Assembly (NCBI GenBank): GCA_020402585.1
Contig: JADBZH010000006.1
Coordinates: 1 to 64,000 of the forward strand
DNA length: 64,000 bases
Direction of reading: 5' to 3'
From: Phenylobacterium sp.
Lineage (GTDB): Bacteria; Pseudomonadota; Alphaproteobacteria; Caulobacterales; Caulobacteraceae
The stretch's first letter is position 1, and every line of letters starts with the position of its first letter. Of this stretch, positions 55,799 through 64,000 are shown in pieces. Below the pieces are notes generated by a model that had not been told where the DNA came from, ran no database searches, and saw nothing but the letters and a program-made list of their open reading frames with translations. Made by a program: the position numbers and the translations under genes.

Positions 55799-57232
55799 CT
55801 AGTCATAGGCCATCAGGATTTCGTCGAGCGCCCGTTCCAGGTCGGTGACGGTCGAGCACTGGGTGAGAAGCGTACAGAAGGGACGGTATTCCAGCAGGCA
55901 GCTGTCCCCCGACCCCCAGTTCGTCGCCGGCTCCGGGCACAGCCAGACCAGGCGCTTGGCCTGGTCGGCGATCTGCTTGAACACGTCCAGGCGGGGGTTG
56001 GAATAGTTGGAGCGCCCGTCGCCGAGGACCAGCACGGTGGTGCGGCGGTCGATCACTTCGCCGAAGTCCCGGTCCAGCTCCAGGAAGGCCGCGCCGTAGT
56101 CGGTGCCCCCCGAGCCCACTTCGTCGACGATCGCCCGCATGGCGGTCTCGAAGGGCAGGGTCTCAAGCGGCCGGCTGACATCGGCCAGGTGGGCCGAGAA
56201 GGCGAAGGTCTCAAGGTCCGTGACCTTCTCCTTCAGGGCGTGAAGGAAGAGGAGCAGGAAGCGGACATACTGGGCCACTGAGCCCGAGACGTCGCAGACC
56301 GCCACGATCTTGGGCCGGTCCTTGCGCTTGATCTTCCAGATGATGTCGAAGGGCACGCCGTCGTGGCCGGCGTTGGCGCGCAGGGTCCGGCGCACGTCCA
56401 GCCGGCCCCGGTCCCGGACCTTGCGACGGCGGGCGTGGCGGACGGCCAGGCGCTTGGCCATGCGCTCGACCAGGCCGCGCATGCGTTCGGTGTCGCTGCG
56501 CCCCAGGGCGCCAAAGCTGCGCTCGGCCAGAATCTCGTTCATGAAGGCGTCCTGCGCCGACTTCCCGTAGATTTCGAACCGGGCCTCGACGAAGGCGCGG
56601 GCCTGTTTCTGCAGGGCCGAGCGGGTCGCGATCAGGCCCTCGGCCTCCGCCTCGCCCTCGGCATTGCGCCGGGTGAGGGCCTCCATGAGCCGGGCCTCAA
56701 GGGCCTCGACGCCCATGCTCTCCATCATCTTGCGGACGAAATAGCCCGACTGGGTGGCGAAGCGGATCTCGTCCACCCCCGCCGCCGCGCCCGCCCGCTC
56801 CAGGGCCATGGCCAGCTGTCCGGGGTTCTTGCCCTGCGCCAGGGCGGACAGGGCCTCAACGGGATCGCCCCCCTCGCCCCCCTCGCCGCCTTCGCCCCCT
56901 TCGGCCCCTTCGGCGTCACCCGACTGGGGATCCGCGCCGGTCTCGCCCTCGCCGGGGCGCCCGGTGTCGGGATCGCCGGCTTCGCCGGGCTGTCCCTCCG
57001 ACGCGGCGGCCGAGGCCGCTTCACGGCTGAAGTAGAGTTCAAACAGCTGGTCGTGGATCGCCTTTTCCTCGACGGACTTGGCCAGCACCGTCCCAAGGGC
57101 GGTTTTCAGGACGCCCCGGTCCGCCCAACCCACGACGTCTACAGTCCGCGCCGCATCCATGGCCTCGGTGGTCGAGACCCCGGCGCCGGCGGACCGGAGG
57201 GCGCGGATGTAGCGGGTGAGGGTCCGCTCCAT
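55799..57232 (-). CDS. VWA domain protein, CoxE-like
   Basis: A 477-residue protein of the CoxE family. The N-terminal helical part carries a Gly/Glu-rich low-complexity insert (about 77-124). A basic arginine stretch (261-283) precedes the VWA domain with MIDAS motif DVSGS (D314, S316, S318) and later GSGGTDYG. CoxE-type proteins pair with MoxR AAA+ ATPases to mature or insert cofactors in enzymes such as CO dehydrogenase; the client here is unknown. It is coupled to the MoxR gene by a one-base overlap. Confidence 0.9.
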   Translation of the reverse strand: MERTLTRYIRALRSAGAGVSTTEAMDAARTVDVVGWADRGVLKTALGTVLAKSVEEKAIHDQLFELYFSREAASAAASEGQPGEAGDPDTGRPGEGETGADPQSGDAEGAEGGEGGEGGEGGDPVEALSALAQGKNPGQLAMALERAGAAAGVDEIRFATQSGYFVRKMMESMGVEALEARLMEALTRRNAEGEAEAEGLIATRSALQKQARAFVEARFEIYGKSAQDAFMNEILAERSFGALGRSDTERMRGLVERMAKRLAVRHARRRKVRDRGRLDVRRTLRANAGHDGVPFDIIWKIKRKDRPKIVAVCDVSGSVAQYVRFLLLFLHALKEKVTDLETFAFSAHLADVSRPLETLPFETAMRAIVDEVGSGGTDYGAAFLELDRDFGEVIDRRTTVLVLGDGRSNYSNPRLDVFKQIADQAKRLVWLCPEPATNWGSGDSCLLEYRPFCTLLTQCSTVTDLERALDEILMAYD

Positions 57233-58194
57233 CAGCGGCCGGCCTTGTCCCCGCCCGACAGAAGGGCCTCCACCTTGCCGGCCACCTCGGCGATGTCCGA
57301 CTGGCGCTTGAGGATGACGTTGAGGGTGGAGCGCACCAGGGCCGGGTCCAGGGAGTCCGCGTGCAGCAGGATCAGGGTCCGGGCCCAGTCGATGGTCTCG
57401 CTGATCGAGGGCAGCTTACGGATGTTCTCGCCGCGCACCGCCTGGACGAAGTCCACCAGCCGCTCCAGCAGCCGCTCGGTCACCTCGGGCACCCGTGTAC
57501 GGACGATCCGCGCCTCCAGGTCCGCATTGGGGAAGTCGATGTGCAGGTGCAGGCAGCGGCGCTTCAGGGCGTCGCCCAGCTCGCGCGTCGCGTTGGAGGT
57601 CAGGACCACCAGGGGCGGGACCTGGGCGGCGATGGTGCCGATCTCCGGCACGGTCACCTGATAGTCCGACAGCACCTCCAGCAGCAGGGCCTCGAACTCC
57701 TCGTCGGACTTGTCGATCTCGTCGATCAGCAGGACCGAGCCGGTCGACTGCTCCATGGCCTTCAGGAGGGGCCGGGGCTCAAGGAAGTCGCGGGAGAAGA
57801 AGATGTCCTGGAAGCCGGTCAGCTTGTGCAGGGCCTCGTCGAGGCTGTCGGCGTCCTCGACCAGGTGGCCGATCTTGTCCTTCAGGATCTGGGTGTAGAG
57901 GAGCTGCTTGCCGTACTTCCACTCGTACAGGGCCTTGGACTCATCCAGGCCCTCATAGCACTGCATCCGGATCAGGGGCTGTTCCAGGCCGATGGCGACC
58001 GACCGGGCGAGATCGGTCTTGCCGACCCCGGCGGGGCCCTCGATCAGGACAGGCTTGCGCAGGTGGTGGGCCAGGTAGACCGCCGTCGCGATCTCCGGCG
58101 TGGCGATGTAGCCGGTTCCCGCCAGCATCTGCGTCACCGCCTCCACAGAGGCCAGGCCCGCCGGCGTCTCCTTCTGCATCGCCCCGTCCGTCAT
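57232..58194 (-). CDS. MoxR-family AAA+ ATPase
   Basis: A 320-residue AAA+ chaperone-like ATPase. Walker A GPAGVGKT (53-60), Walker B VLLIDEIDK (about 155-163) and sensor TSNATRELGDALKRRC are present. MoxR ATPases work with VWA proteins in metalloenzyme maturation. ATG 58194 follows GGGGGAGA. It heads a minus-strand series MoxR, CoxE-like, SDR, FadJ-like. Its upstream region is shared with the divergent GST gene and contains GGTCTGG (58237-58243) and CCAGACC (58269-58275), an inverted repeat with a 25-base spacer. Confidence 0.92.
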   Translation of the reverse strand: MTDGAMQKETPAGLASVEAVTQMLAGTGYIATPEIATAVYLAHHLRKPVLIEGPAGVGKTDLARSVAIGLEQPLIRMQCYEGLDESKALYEWKYGKQLLYTQILKDKIGHLVEDADSLDEALHKLTGFQDIFFSRDFLEPRPLLKAMEQSTGSVLLIDEIDKSDEEFEALLLEVLSDYQVTVPEIGTIAAQVPPLVVLTSNATRELGDALKRRCLHLHIDFPNADLEARIVRTRVPEVTERLLERLVDFVQAVRGENIRKLPSISETIDWARTLILLHADSLDPALVRSTLNVILKRQSDIAEVAGKVEALLSGGDKAGR

Positions 58195-58348
58195 ATGGTC
58201 TCCCCCGCCCGCTGCTCGCGGGTCCTATTCATGTCCGGTCTGGTGCGAGCATTAGCGGACAGAGCGGTCCAGACCAACCGTGATCCCCTTCCTTGTCCGC
58301 GAAATTTGAATAAGGTGTATGGAGCGACTGCAAAGTCCGGGGAGGACC

Positions 58349-58972
58349 ATGAAGCTCTATCACTGCGCCGACGCGCGTTCCCTGCGTCCCCTCTGGGCGC
58401 TGGAGGAGCTGGGCGCCGAATATGAGCTGGTCAACATGGCCTTCCCGCCCCGGGCGACCTATCCCAGCTACCTCAACATCAACCCCCTGGGCACGGTCCC
58501 GACGTTTGTCGACGGCGAGGTCACCCTCACCGAGTCCACGGGCATCTGCCACTACCTGGGCGAGAAGTTCGCCCCCACCGACCTGCGGGTCGATCCCTCC
58601 GAGCCGGCCTACGGCGCCTACCTCAACTGGATGTACCGGAGCGACGCGACCCTGACCTTTCCCCAGACCATCGTGCTTCGCTACACCCGGCTCGAGCCAA
58701 AGGAGCGCCGCCTGCCCCAGGCGGCCGAGGATTACACGGTCTGGTATCTCTCGCGCCTGCGCAGCGTCGAGGCGGCCCTGGAGGACCGGGAGTTTCTGTG
58801 CGCCGGCCGTTTCACCATGGCGGACATCGCGGTTCATTACGCCCTTTTCCTGGGCGAGACCCTGGGCCTGGCCGAGCGCTACAAGCCCCGCAGCCGCGAC
58901 TATCTTGAGCGCCTCAAGGAGCGTCCGGCCTTCCGCCGGGCCCGCGAAAAGCAGGCCGTCCGGGCGGACTGA
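58349..58972 (+). CDS. Glutathione S-transferase family protein
   Basis: A 207-residue GST. The thioredoxin-like N-terminal domain (1-80) starts MKLYHCADARSLRPLWALEE and has the cis-proline region LGTVPTFVDGE and the glutathione-binding ESTGICHYL; the helical C-terminal domain ends with the N-capping motif FTMADIAVHYAL. It may conjugate or isomerise electrophilic intermediates. ATG 58349 has GGAGGA close upstream. It heads the plus-strand series GST, two acyl-CoA dehydrogenases and an acyl-CoA ligase, which suggests a dedicated acid-degradation operon. Confidence 0.88.
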   Translation: MKLYHCADARSLRPLWALEELGAEYELVNMAFPPRATYPSYLNINPLGTVPTFVDGEVTLTESTGICHYLGEKFAPTDLRVDPSEPAYGAYLNWMYRSDATLTFPQTIVLRYTRLEPKERRLPQAAEDYTVWYLSRLRSVEAALEDREFLCAGRFTMADIAVHYALFLGETLGLAERYKPRSRDYLERLKERPAFRRAREKQAVRAD

Positions 58973-59022
58973 CCGGACGGTATGCCCGTGACAGTGAGGG
59001 GCCCCGCCCCGGGAGTGAGACC

Positions 59023-60231
59023 ATGAGCACAGTTGACCCCAAGGACCTCGCCGCATTCGCCGAGCAGGCCGACGCCTGGTTCGCCGAGAACGTTGTCCGC
59101 GACCCCGGCTTCATGCTGCCCCTGACCTTCATGGAAGTCGGGACCGACAAGCAGTTCCACTTCCTGCGCGACTGGCAGAACAAGGTCTGGGAGGCCGGTT
59201 ATCTCGGTGCGGCCTGGCCGAAGGCCTACGGCGGCGGCGGCCTGCCCCAGGCCTTCCAGAGCGCCGCCACCCGGGCCATGCGCAAGCACCATGGCCCCAT
59301 CATGCTCAACGCCATCGGCATCAACTGGGCGGGCCCCCTGATCCTGGAAATGGGGACCGAGGCGCAGAAGGCGGCCTACCTGAAGGGCATCCTCTCGGCC
59401 GAGGACATCTGGTGCCAGGGTTTCTCAGAGCCCGGCCACGGCTCTGACCTGGGCTCAGCCCAGACCCGGGCGGTGCGCCATGGCGACCACTATGTGGTCA
59501 ACGGCTCGAAGATCTGGACCACCCTGGGCCGCTACGCCAGGTACATGATCCTGCTGGCCCGGACCGATCCCTCCACCGAGCGGAAGTACGACGGCCTGAG
59601 CTTCTTCCTCATGCCCATGAAGGCGCCCGGGATCGAGACCGTCCCGATCCGCAAGCTGACCGGCGAGCACGGCTTCACCCAGACCTTCTTCACCGACGCC
59701 AAGGCCCCGGCCGATGGCCTGGTCGGCCCCGAAGGCGGCGGCTGGAAGGTGGCCATGCGGACCCTGGAGTACGAGCGCGGGGCCCGGGGCGGGCAGGCTG
59801 GCGGCTATGTCTCGGTGGGCGCCAACGCCTTCGACGTCTTCGATCTGGCCCGGCGCACCCAGAGGGGCGGCCAGCCCGTCCTGGAGGACCCACTGGTCGC
59901 CGACGAGATGGTCGGCTTCCTGATGGAGATCCAGGCCCTGACCCTCAACGGCCAGCGCACCCAGGTGCCTGAGCTGGTGGCCGACCGGCCCCAGGGGATC
60001 CCCCTGGCCTCCAAGCTGATGGGCACGGAGATGTCCCGCCGCCTCAACGACTTCGCCGTCCGGCTGACCGGCGCCCGGGGCGCCTACTATGTCGATGAGC
60101 CCGATGCGGTGGACAACGGCCTGTGGGCCCGCAACTACCTGAACGCCTTCTCCGCGACGATCGGCGGGGGAACCTCGCAGATCCAGGCCAATATCGTCGG
60201 CGAGCACGTGCTCGGCCTGCCGAAGTCATAA
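59023..60231 (+). CDS. Acyl-CoA dehydrogenase, first subunit of a tandem pair
   Basis: A 402-residue acyl-CoA dehydrogenase. It has the flavin-domain motifs GFSEPGHGSDLGSAQTRA and GSKIWTT, and the C-terminal FSATIGGGTSQIQANIVGEH, where the usual EGT glutamate is a glycine. Adjacent unequal acyl-CoA dehydrogenase genes are known to form alpha2beta2 heterotetramers in steroid and bile-acid side-chain degradation. It is 11 bases upstream of the second subunit. Confidence 0.88.
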   Translation: MSTVDPKDLAAFAEQADAWFAENVVRDPGFMLPLTFMEVGTDKQFHFLRDWQNKVWEAGYLGAAWPKAYGGGGLPQAFQSAATRAMRKHHGPIMLNAIGINWAGPLILEMGTEAQKAAYLKGILSAEDIWCQGFSEPGHGSDLGSAQTRAVRHGDHYVVNGSKIWTTLGRYARYMILLARTDPSTERKYDGLSFFLMPMKAPGIETVPIRKLTGEHGFTQTFFTDAKAPADGLVGPEGGGWKVAMRTLEYERGARGGQAGGYVSVGANAFDVFDLARRTQRGGQPVLEDPLVADEMVGFLMEIQALTLNGQRTQVPELVADRPQGIPLASKLMGTEMSRRLNDFAVRLTGARGAYYVDEPDAVDNGLWARNYLNAFSATIGGGTSQIQANIVGEHVLGLPKS

Positions 60232-60242
60232 GGGGCGGGGCG

Positions 60243-61367
60243 ATGAAGGATCTGGGAAGGATCGGATTTTCCGAGGATCAGGCGGCCCTGCTGGAGGTCG
60301 CCGCCGATTTCTGCCAGCGGCGCTCGCCTGTGGCGACCGTGCGTCGCCTGATGGAGGACGAGCTGGGTCACGACCCCGCCGTCTGGGCGGAGATGGGCGA
60401 TCTGGGCTGGCTGGGCGTGGCCATCCCCGAGGCCTTCGGCGGATCCGGCCTCGGCCTGGCCGAGGTGGTTCCCCTCGTCGAGCAGATGGGGCGGCGGCTG
60501 ATGGCCGGCCCCTTTGTCTCCACCACCCTCGCCGCCCAGGCCCTGATCGCCGGCGGGACCGAGGCCCAGAAGCTGGAGCACCTGCCGCGCCTCGCTGCAG
60601 GCGAGGCCGCCGCCATCGCCCTCGGGGAGCCGGACACCGACTGGGAACCGGACACGATCTCTGCTGCGGCGCGCCGGGGCGACGGCGGCCGGCTGTCCCT
60701 CTCCGGGCGAAAGATCCTGGTGAGCGACGCCGGTGCAGCCCGCCGGCTGATCGTCGCGGTCCGGCTGGACGGCGCCCCGGCCCTGGTCCTCCTGACCCCC
60801 GAGGACCTCCCGGCAGGGGCGCTGCGCCGCGAGACGGTGATCGACGAGACGCGCCGGTCCTTCAGCCTGACCCTCGACGGCGTGACCGTGGCGGAGGACC
60901 GCCTGCTGGACCCGGACCGCGCGGGGGCGACCCTTGAGCACCTCCACCTGGCCGCCAACCTCCTGGCCGCCGCCGACATGGTGGGCGGGACCCAGGCCTG
61001 CATCGACTACACCCTCGACTACCTCCGCACCCGCACCCAGTTCGGCAAGGTGATCGGTTCCTACCAGGCGCTGAAGCACCCCATGGTCGACGCCTACACC
61101 CGCTACGAGCAGGCCCGGTCGCACCTCTACAGCGCGGCTCACTGTTTCAACGAGCAGGGAACCGGCGAGATCGCCGTGCGCATGGCCAAGGCGGCGGCGG
61201 ACGGAGCCTACAGCTTCGCCGCCGACCGCTCGATCCAGTTCCACGGGGGCTTCGGCTTCACCTGGGACTGCGACGCCCAGCTCTACCGCCGTCGGGCCAT
61301 CTGGCACGCGGCCCAGTTCGGCGACGCCGCCTTCCACCGCAAGAAGCTCGCCCGCCTCCTCTTCTGA
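60243..61367 (+). CDS. Acyl-CoA dehydrogenase, second (divergent) subunit of a tandem pair
   Basis: A 374-residue acyl-CoA dehydrogenase-family protein. The fold is clear (LGWLGVAIPEAFGGSGLGLAE near the start, IQFHGGFGFTWDCDAQLYRR near the end), but the flavin-domain signature is eroded (ALGEPDTDWEPDTISAA) and there is no EGT motif. This is the typical picture of the partner subunit in heterotetrameric acyl-CoA dehydrogenases. ATG 60243 is chosen; the frame upstream overlaps the first subunit. The ligase follows after 13 bases. Confidence 0.86.
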   Translation: MKDLGRIGFSEDQAALLEVAADFCQRRSPVATVRRLMEDELGHDPAVWAEMGDLGWLGVAIPEAFGGSGLGLAEVVPLVEQMGRRLMAGPFVSTTLAAQALIAGGTEAQKLEHLPRLAAGEAAAIALGEPDTDWEPDTISAAARRGDGGRLSLSGRKILVSDAGAARRLIVAVRLDGAPALVLLTPEDLPAGALRRETVIDETRRSFSLTLDGVTVAEDRLLDPDRAGATLEHLHLAANLLAAADMVGGTQACIDYTLDYLRTRTQFGKVIGSYQALKHPMVDAYTRYEQARSHLYSAAHCFNEQGTGEIAVRMAKAAADGAYSFAADRSIQFHGGFGFTWDCDAQLYRRRAIWHAAQFGDAAFHRKKLARLLF

Positions 61368-61380
61368 CCCCGGAACCTCC

Positions 61381-63081
61381 ATGACCGACGCCGCATCCCC
61401 GCCCGCCTCCCGGGCCGAAGCCCTCGCCATCCTCACGGCGCCCGGCCAGCCTTATGAACTGGCGACCCAGGAGATCGGCGGCTATCCGCGGAAGGTCTTC
61501 GCCGCGGCCCCGCCGACCCTGCGGGAGATGTTCGCGGCGGCGGTCTCGGACGCCACCTTCCTGGTCTATGGCGAGGAGCGCCTGACCTTCGCCCAGGTGG
61601 CCCGGGACGCCGCAGCCCTGGCCTCCGTCCTGGTCACCCGGTTCGGCGTGGGCAAGGGCGATCGCGTCGCCTTCTCCATGCGCAACTTCCCCGAGTGGGT
61701 CATCTCCTACCAGGCCGCCACCTCCATCGGCGCCGTGGCCGTGGCCATGAACGCCCTGTGGCAGTCGGATGAACTGGAATACGGCCTGAAGGACTGCGGA
61801 GCGAAGGTCTTCATCGCCGACCAGGAGCGGCTGGACCGCCTGGCGGGCTGCTCGCCAGACCTCAAGGTCCCGGTGATCGCCGTCCGCGCCGACCGGCCGG
61901 ACGGGGCGGCGCGTTACGAGGACCTGATGGCCGAGGCTGCGGGCGCCAGCCTGCCCGCCGTCGACATCGCCCCCGACGACGACGCCACCATCTTCTACAC
62001 CTCAGGCTCGACCGGCCATCCCAAGGGGGTGGTGTCCTCGCACCGGAACATCCTCTCGGCCCTGTTCTCCTGGGAGCTGGACCTGCGCGCCGGGGCCCTG
62101 CTCACCGGCGTCGAGCCGGCGCCGCCCGCCCGCCAGCCGGTCGCCCTGCTGGGCGTGCCCCTGTTCCACGTCACCGGCGCCAACGCCATCTTCCTGCAGT
62201 GCTACCGGGCCCAGAGGGCCATGGTCTGCATGTACAAGTGGGACGCCGGGCTGGCCGCCGAGATCATCGAGCGCGAAAAGGTGACCAGCTTCACCGCGCC
62301 GGCGGCTATGACCGGCGACCTGGTGCGTGAGGCCAAGCGGACCTCACGGGACCTCTCCAGCCTGCTCACGGTCGGCGGCGGCGGGGCGCCCCGGGCGCCC
62401 GAACAGGTGGCCCAGATCGGGTCGTCCTTCGCCCAGGCCATGCCCAACACCGGCTGGGGCATGACCGAGACCAACGCCATCGGCACCGGGATCGGCGGTG
62501 AGGAATACCTCAACCGCCCGGCGAGCTCGGGCCGCTGCTCGGCAGTGCTGGAGCTGAAGATCCTGGATGAGCAGGGCCGCGCCCTGCCGGCGGGCGAACG
62601 GGGCGAGCTCCTCATCCGCGGGACCAGCCTCTTCCGGGGCTACTGGAACCGGGCGGAGCTGAACGCGGAGATCTTCGAAGACGGATGGTTCCGGACCGGC
62701 GACGTCGCCTACCTGGACGACGAGGGCTACCTCTTCATCGTCGACCGCATCAAGGACCTCATCATCCGGGGCGGCGAGAACATCGGCTGTGGCCAGGTGG
62801 AGGCGGCCCTGCTCAAGCATCCGCACATCCATGAGGCGGCGGTCTACGCTGTGCCGGACGAGCGGCTGGGCGAGGAGGTGGGCGCCACCGTCCATGGTGA
62901 TCCGGGCCTCGACCCGGATGAGATCCGCGACTTCCTCAAGGACCAGCTCGCCCGGTTCGAGATCCCCCGCTACATCGACATCTCGCCGGAACCCCTGCCG
63001 CGCATCGCCTCCGGCAAGATCCTCAAGCGCGGCCTGCGCGACGAGGTCGCCCGCCGCCTCGCCGCCGCCCCGATGCCCTGA
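61381..63081 (+). CDS. AMP-forming acyl-CoA ligase
   Basis: A 566-residue adenylate-forming enzyme. The phosphate loop FYTSGSTGHPKGV (about 206-218), the GWGMTETNA motif, the DGWFRTGDVAYLDDEG hinge region and the final lysine motif RIASGKILKRGLRDE are present. It activates a carboxylic acid to its CoA thioester with ATP, feeding the upstream acyl-CoA dehydrogenases. The stop codon abuts a partial palindromic element at 63082. Confidence 0.93.
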   Translation: MTDAASPPASRAEALAILTAPGQPYELATQEIGGYPRKVFAAAPPTLREMFAAAVSDATFLVYGEERLTFAQVARDAAALASVLVTRFGVGKGDRVAFSMRNFPEWVISYQAATSIGAVAVAMNALWQSDELEYGLKDCGAKVFIADQERLDRLAGCSPDLKVPVIAVRADRPDGAARYEDLMAEAAGASLPAVDIAPDDDATIFYTSGSTGHPKGVVSSHRNILSALFSWELDLRAGALLTGVEPAPPARQPVALLGVPLFHVTGANAIFLQCYRAQRAMVCMYKWDAGLAAEIIEREKVTSFTAPAAMTGDLVREAKRTSRDLSSLLTVGGGGAPRAPEQVAQIGSSFAQAMPNTGWGMTETNAIGTGIGGEEYLNRPASSGRCSAVLELKILDEQGRALPAGERGELLIRGTSLFRGYWNRAELNAEIFEDGWFRTGDVAYLDDEGYLFIVDRIKDLIIRGGENIGCGQVEAALLKHPHIHEAAVYAVPDERLGEEVGATVHGDPGLDPDEIRDFLKDQLARFEIPRYIDISPEPLPRIASGKILKRGLRDEVARRLAAAPMP

Positions 63082-63082
63082 C

Positions 63083-63124
63083 TCCTCCCACAGGGGAGGT
63101 GGCGCGCGGCGCACCGGAGGGGGC
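63083..63124 (+). repeat. Partial copy of the palindromic element (right half), copy D
   Basis: CCTCCC-aca-GGGGAGGTGG...CCGGAGGGGGC reproduces only the right half of the element seen in full at 63140-63252. It begins directly after the ligase stop codon and is separated from the full copy by a CTCAGCA-containing spacer. Confidence 0.7.
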
Positions 63125-63139
63125 AAGGGCGGCTCAGCA

Positions 63140-63252
63140 GACCCCCTCACCGACCTTCGGTCGGAGCTCCCCCTTGGGGGAGCAATGGGCTCTTGAATTC
63201 CTCCCCCCAGGGGGAGGTGGACCGGGGCAGGGCCCCGGGGCCGGAGGGGGTC
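63140..63252 (+). repeat. Palindromic multi-hairpin element, copy C
   Basis: A 113-bp element with ends GACCCCCTC (63140-63148) and GAGGGGGTC (63244-63252). Internal hairpins are CCGACC-ttc-GGTCGG, GCTCCCCC-tt-GGGGGAGC, CCTCCCCC-ca-GGGGGAGG and CCGGGGC..GCCCCGG around a CAATGGG...GAATT centre. It lies in the convergent gap between the acyl-CoA ligase and the phosphotransferase, next to half-copy D. Confidence 0.9.
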
Positions 63253-63272
63253 AAGGGCGTCGCCGTCGGGCG

Positions 63273-64000
63273 CTACCACGCCTCCGCGAGCAGAGCCCGG
63301 GACTGCAGCCGGATCTGTGCGATGCGAGGTTCCAGCCACTCGCCAGGGTCGATCTCCGGACGCTCGTGCAGCCAGCCCAGCTGCACCAGGCTGCGCACCA
63401 GCAGGAAGAGGGGCAGTTGCGCCGCCTCGGCCTCCGGCAGGTCGCGCACCTGCCGGTATCCAGCCAGAAACGCGTCCCTGACCGCCGCGAAATCGGGCGC
63501 CGCCTGCTGATGGGTGAGGGCCACGGCGATGTCGTACACGCGCCAGCCGAAGGCCGCGTCGTCGAAGTCGATGATGGCGAGGTCCCCGTCCCGCACCAGC
63601 AGGTTCCCTGGGTGCAGGTCGGCGTGGATCATCCCGAAGACAGCCAGGTCCTGGGGCAGGGCGGAAAGGCGGGCGTGCAGGACATCCCGGGCCCTGATGA
63701 CAAGGTCACGGTCCTCCGCAGTGAGGGCCGCATGGTCCCAGAAGGGGCCCCAGCGGGGCGCCGGACCCATCAGGCCGTCGGCGTCCAGGCGTGTGCGGGC
63801 GAAGCCGGGCGGCGGGGTCCAGGCCTCGGACTGCAGGTGAGTTCGGGCGACCAGGGCGCCGAGGCGGTGGAACCACAAGGGGCGCTCGCCCGCCCGGTCC
63901 GGCGAGGCCAGGAAGTCGTCCAGCACCTCGCCTTCGATCCAGCGGGTCACCCCGACCAGCCGCACCTCTCCAGTCCCGGCGACCGCCTGCGGAACGAAGG
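63273..64000 (-). CDS. Aminoglycoside phosphotransferase (APH)-fold kinase, 5' end cut by window edge
   Basis: The frame stays open to base 64000, so the N-terminal lobe is outside the window. The visible 242 residues include the catalytic loop MIHADLHPGNLL (Brenner-type, D and N catalytic), the metal-binding IIDFDDAAFG and helical C-terminal lobe. Relatives include homoserine kinase II-like, SrkA-like and small-molecule kinases; the substrate is unknown and antibiotic resistance should not be assumed. It is convergent with the acyl-CoA ligase across elements D and C. Confidence 0.87.
   Translation of the reverse strand, partial: FVPQAVAGTGEVRLVGVTRWIEGEVLDDFLASPDRAGERPLWFHRLGALVARTHLQSEAWTPPPGFARTRLDADGLMGPAPRWGPFWDHAALTAEDRDLVIRARDVLHARLSALPQDLAVFGMIHADLHPGNLLVRDGDLAIIDFDDAAFGWRVYDIAVALTHQQAAPDFAAVRDAFLAGYRQVRDLPEAEAAQLPLFLLVRSLVQLGWLHERPEIDPGEWLEPRIAQIRLQSRALLAEAW

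Overview
This window is a high-GC, densely packed alphaproteobacterial chromosome segment, most likely from the Caulobacterales (Phenylobacterium/Caulobacter type). The placement is inferred from gene content and order: rpmH-rnpA-yidC-engB, argB-dapD-dapE, recR-rmuC-def-fmt-truA, an SRP RNA gene directly before dnaX, zapA beside its coiled-coil partner zauP with 6S RNA next to them, and tkt-purT-gap-pgk-fba. No tRNA, rRNA, transposase or CRISPR array was seen.

Layout. 1-3784: M28 peptidase end, TetR regulator, HSL-type hydrolase, quinone oxidoreductase. 3818-6946: ribosomal protein L34, RNase P protein, YidC, EngB. 6992-9602: acyl-CoA dehydrogenase and secreted amidohydrolase, convergent around palindromic element A. 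9738-13324: argB, HAD phosphatase, dapD, dapE. 13297-17451 (minus): recR, rmuC, def, fmt, truA. 17599-18345: a gene cassette with different codon use (CPT-like kinase) plus a decayed SDR tail, sitting where ybaB would be expected. 18465-20388: dnaX and SRP RNA. 20459-28139: nudC, element B, pheA-kdsB, anchored cytochrome c, NlpC/P60 and M17 peptidases, an orphan Flp-like pilin, UMF1 transporter. 28313-31723: SDR, GNAT, acyl-CoA dehydrogenase, small secreted protein. 31822-33989: groESL with heat-shock promoter-like sequence, degenerate CIRCE and strong terminator. 34014-37446: small membrane protein, EF-hand protein, YmdB-like phosphoesterase, fau, 6S RNA, zapA, zauP. 37576-44179: central carbon cluster. 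44109-52537: the most unusual locus, an MHS transporter, a SARP/TolB-like/TPR regulator and a giant cytochrome P450-DyP peroxidase fusion. 52651-58194: MoxR ATPase, CoxE/VWA protein, SDR and a FadJ-like multifunctional enzyme. 58349-63081: GST, two tandem acyl-CoA dehydrogenases and an acyl-CoA ligase. 63273-64000: partial aminoglycoside phosphotransferase-fold kinase.

Functional themes. Housekeeping genes (translation, replication, envelope, lysine/arginine/phenylalanine biosynthesis, lower glycolysis) alternate with fatty-acid or hydrophobic-acid catabolism genes (four acyl-CoA dehydrogenases, a FadJ-like enzyme, SDRs, a ligase).

The strongest novelty candidates are: (1) the 1586-residue membrane-anchored P450-DyP fusion, which carries an internally duplicated module and lacks the usual P450 I-helix acid; (2) three TCACG repeats at exact 11-bp spacing, with a second pair, in front of the SARP-like regulator that precedes it; (3) three copies of a roughly 113-bp multi-hairpin palindromic element whose arms co-vary and which all lie between convergent gene ends; (4) the ybaB-less recR/dnaX junction.
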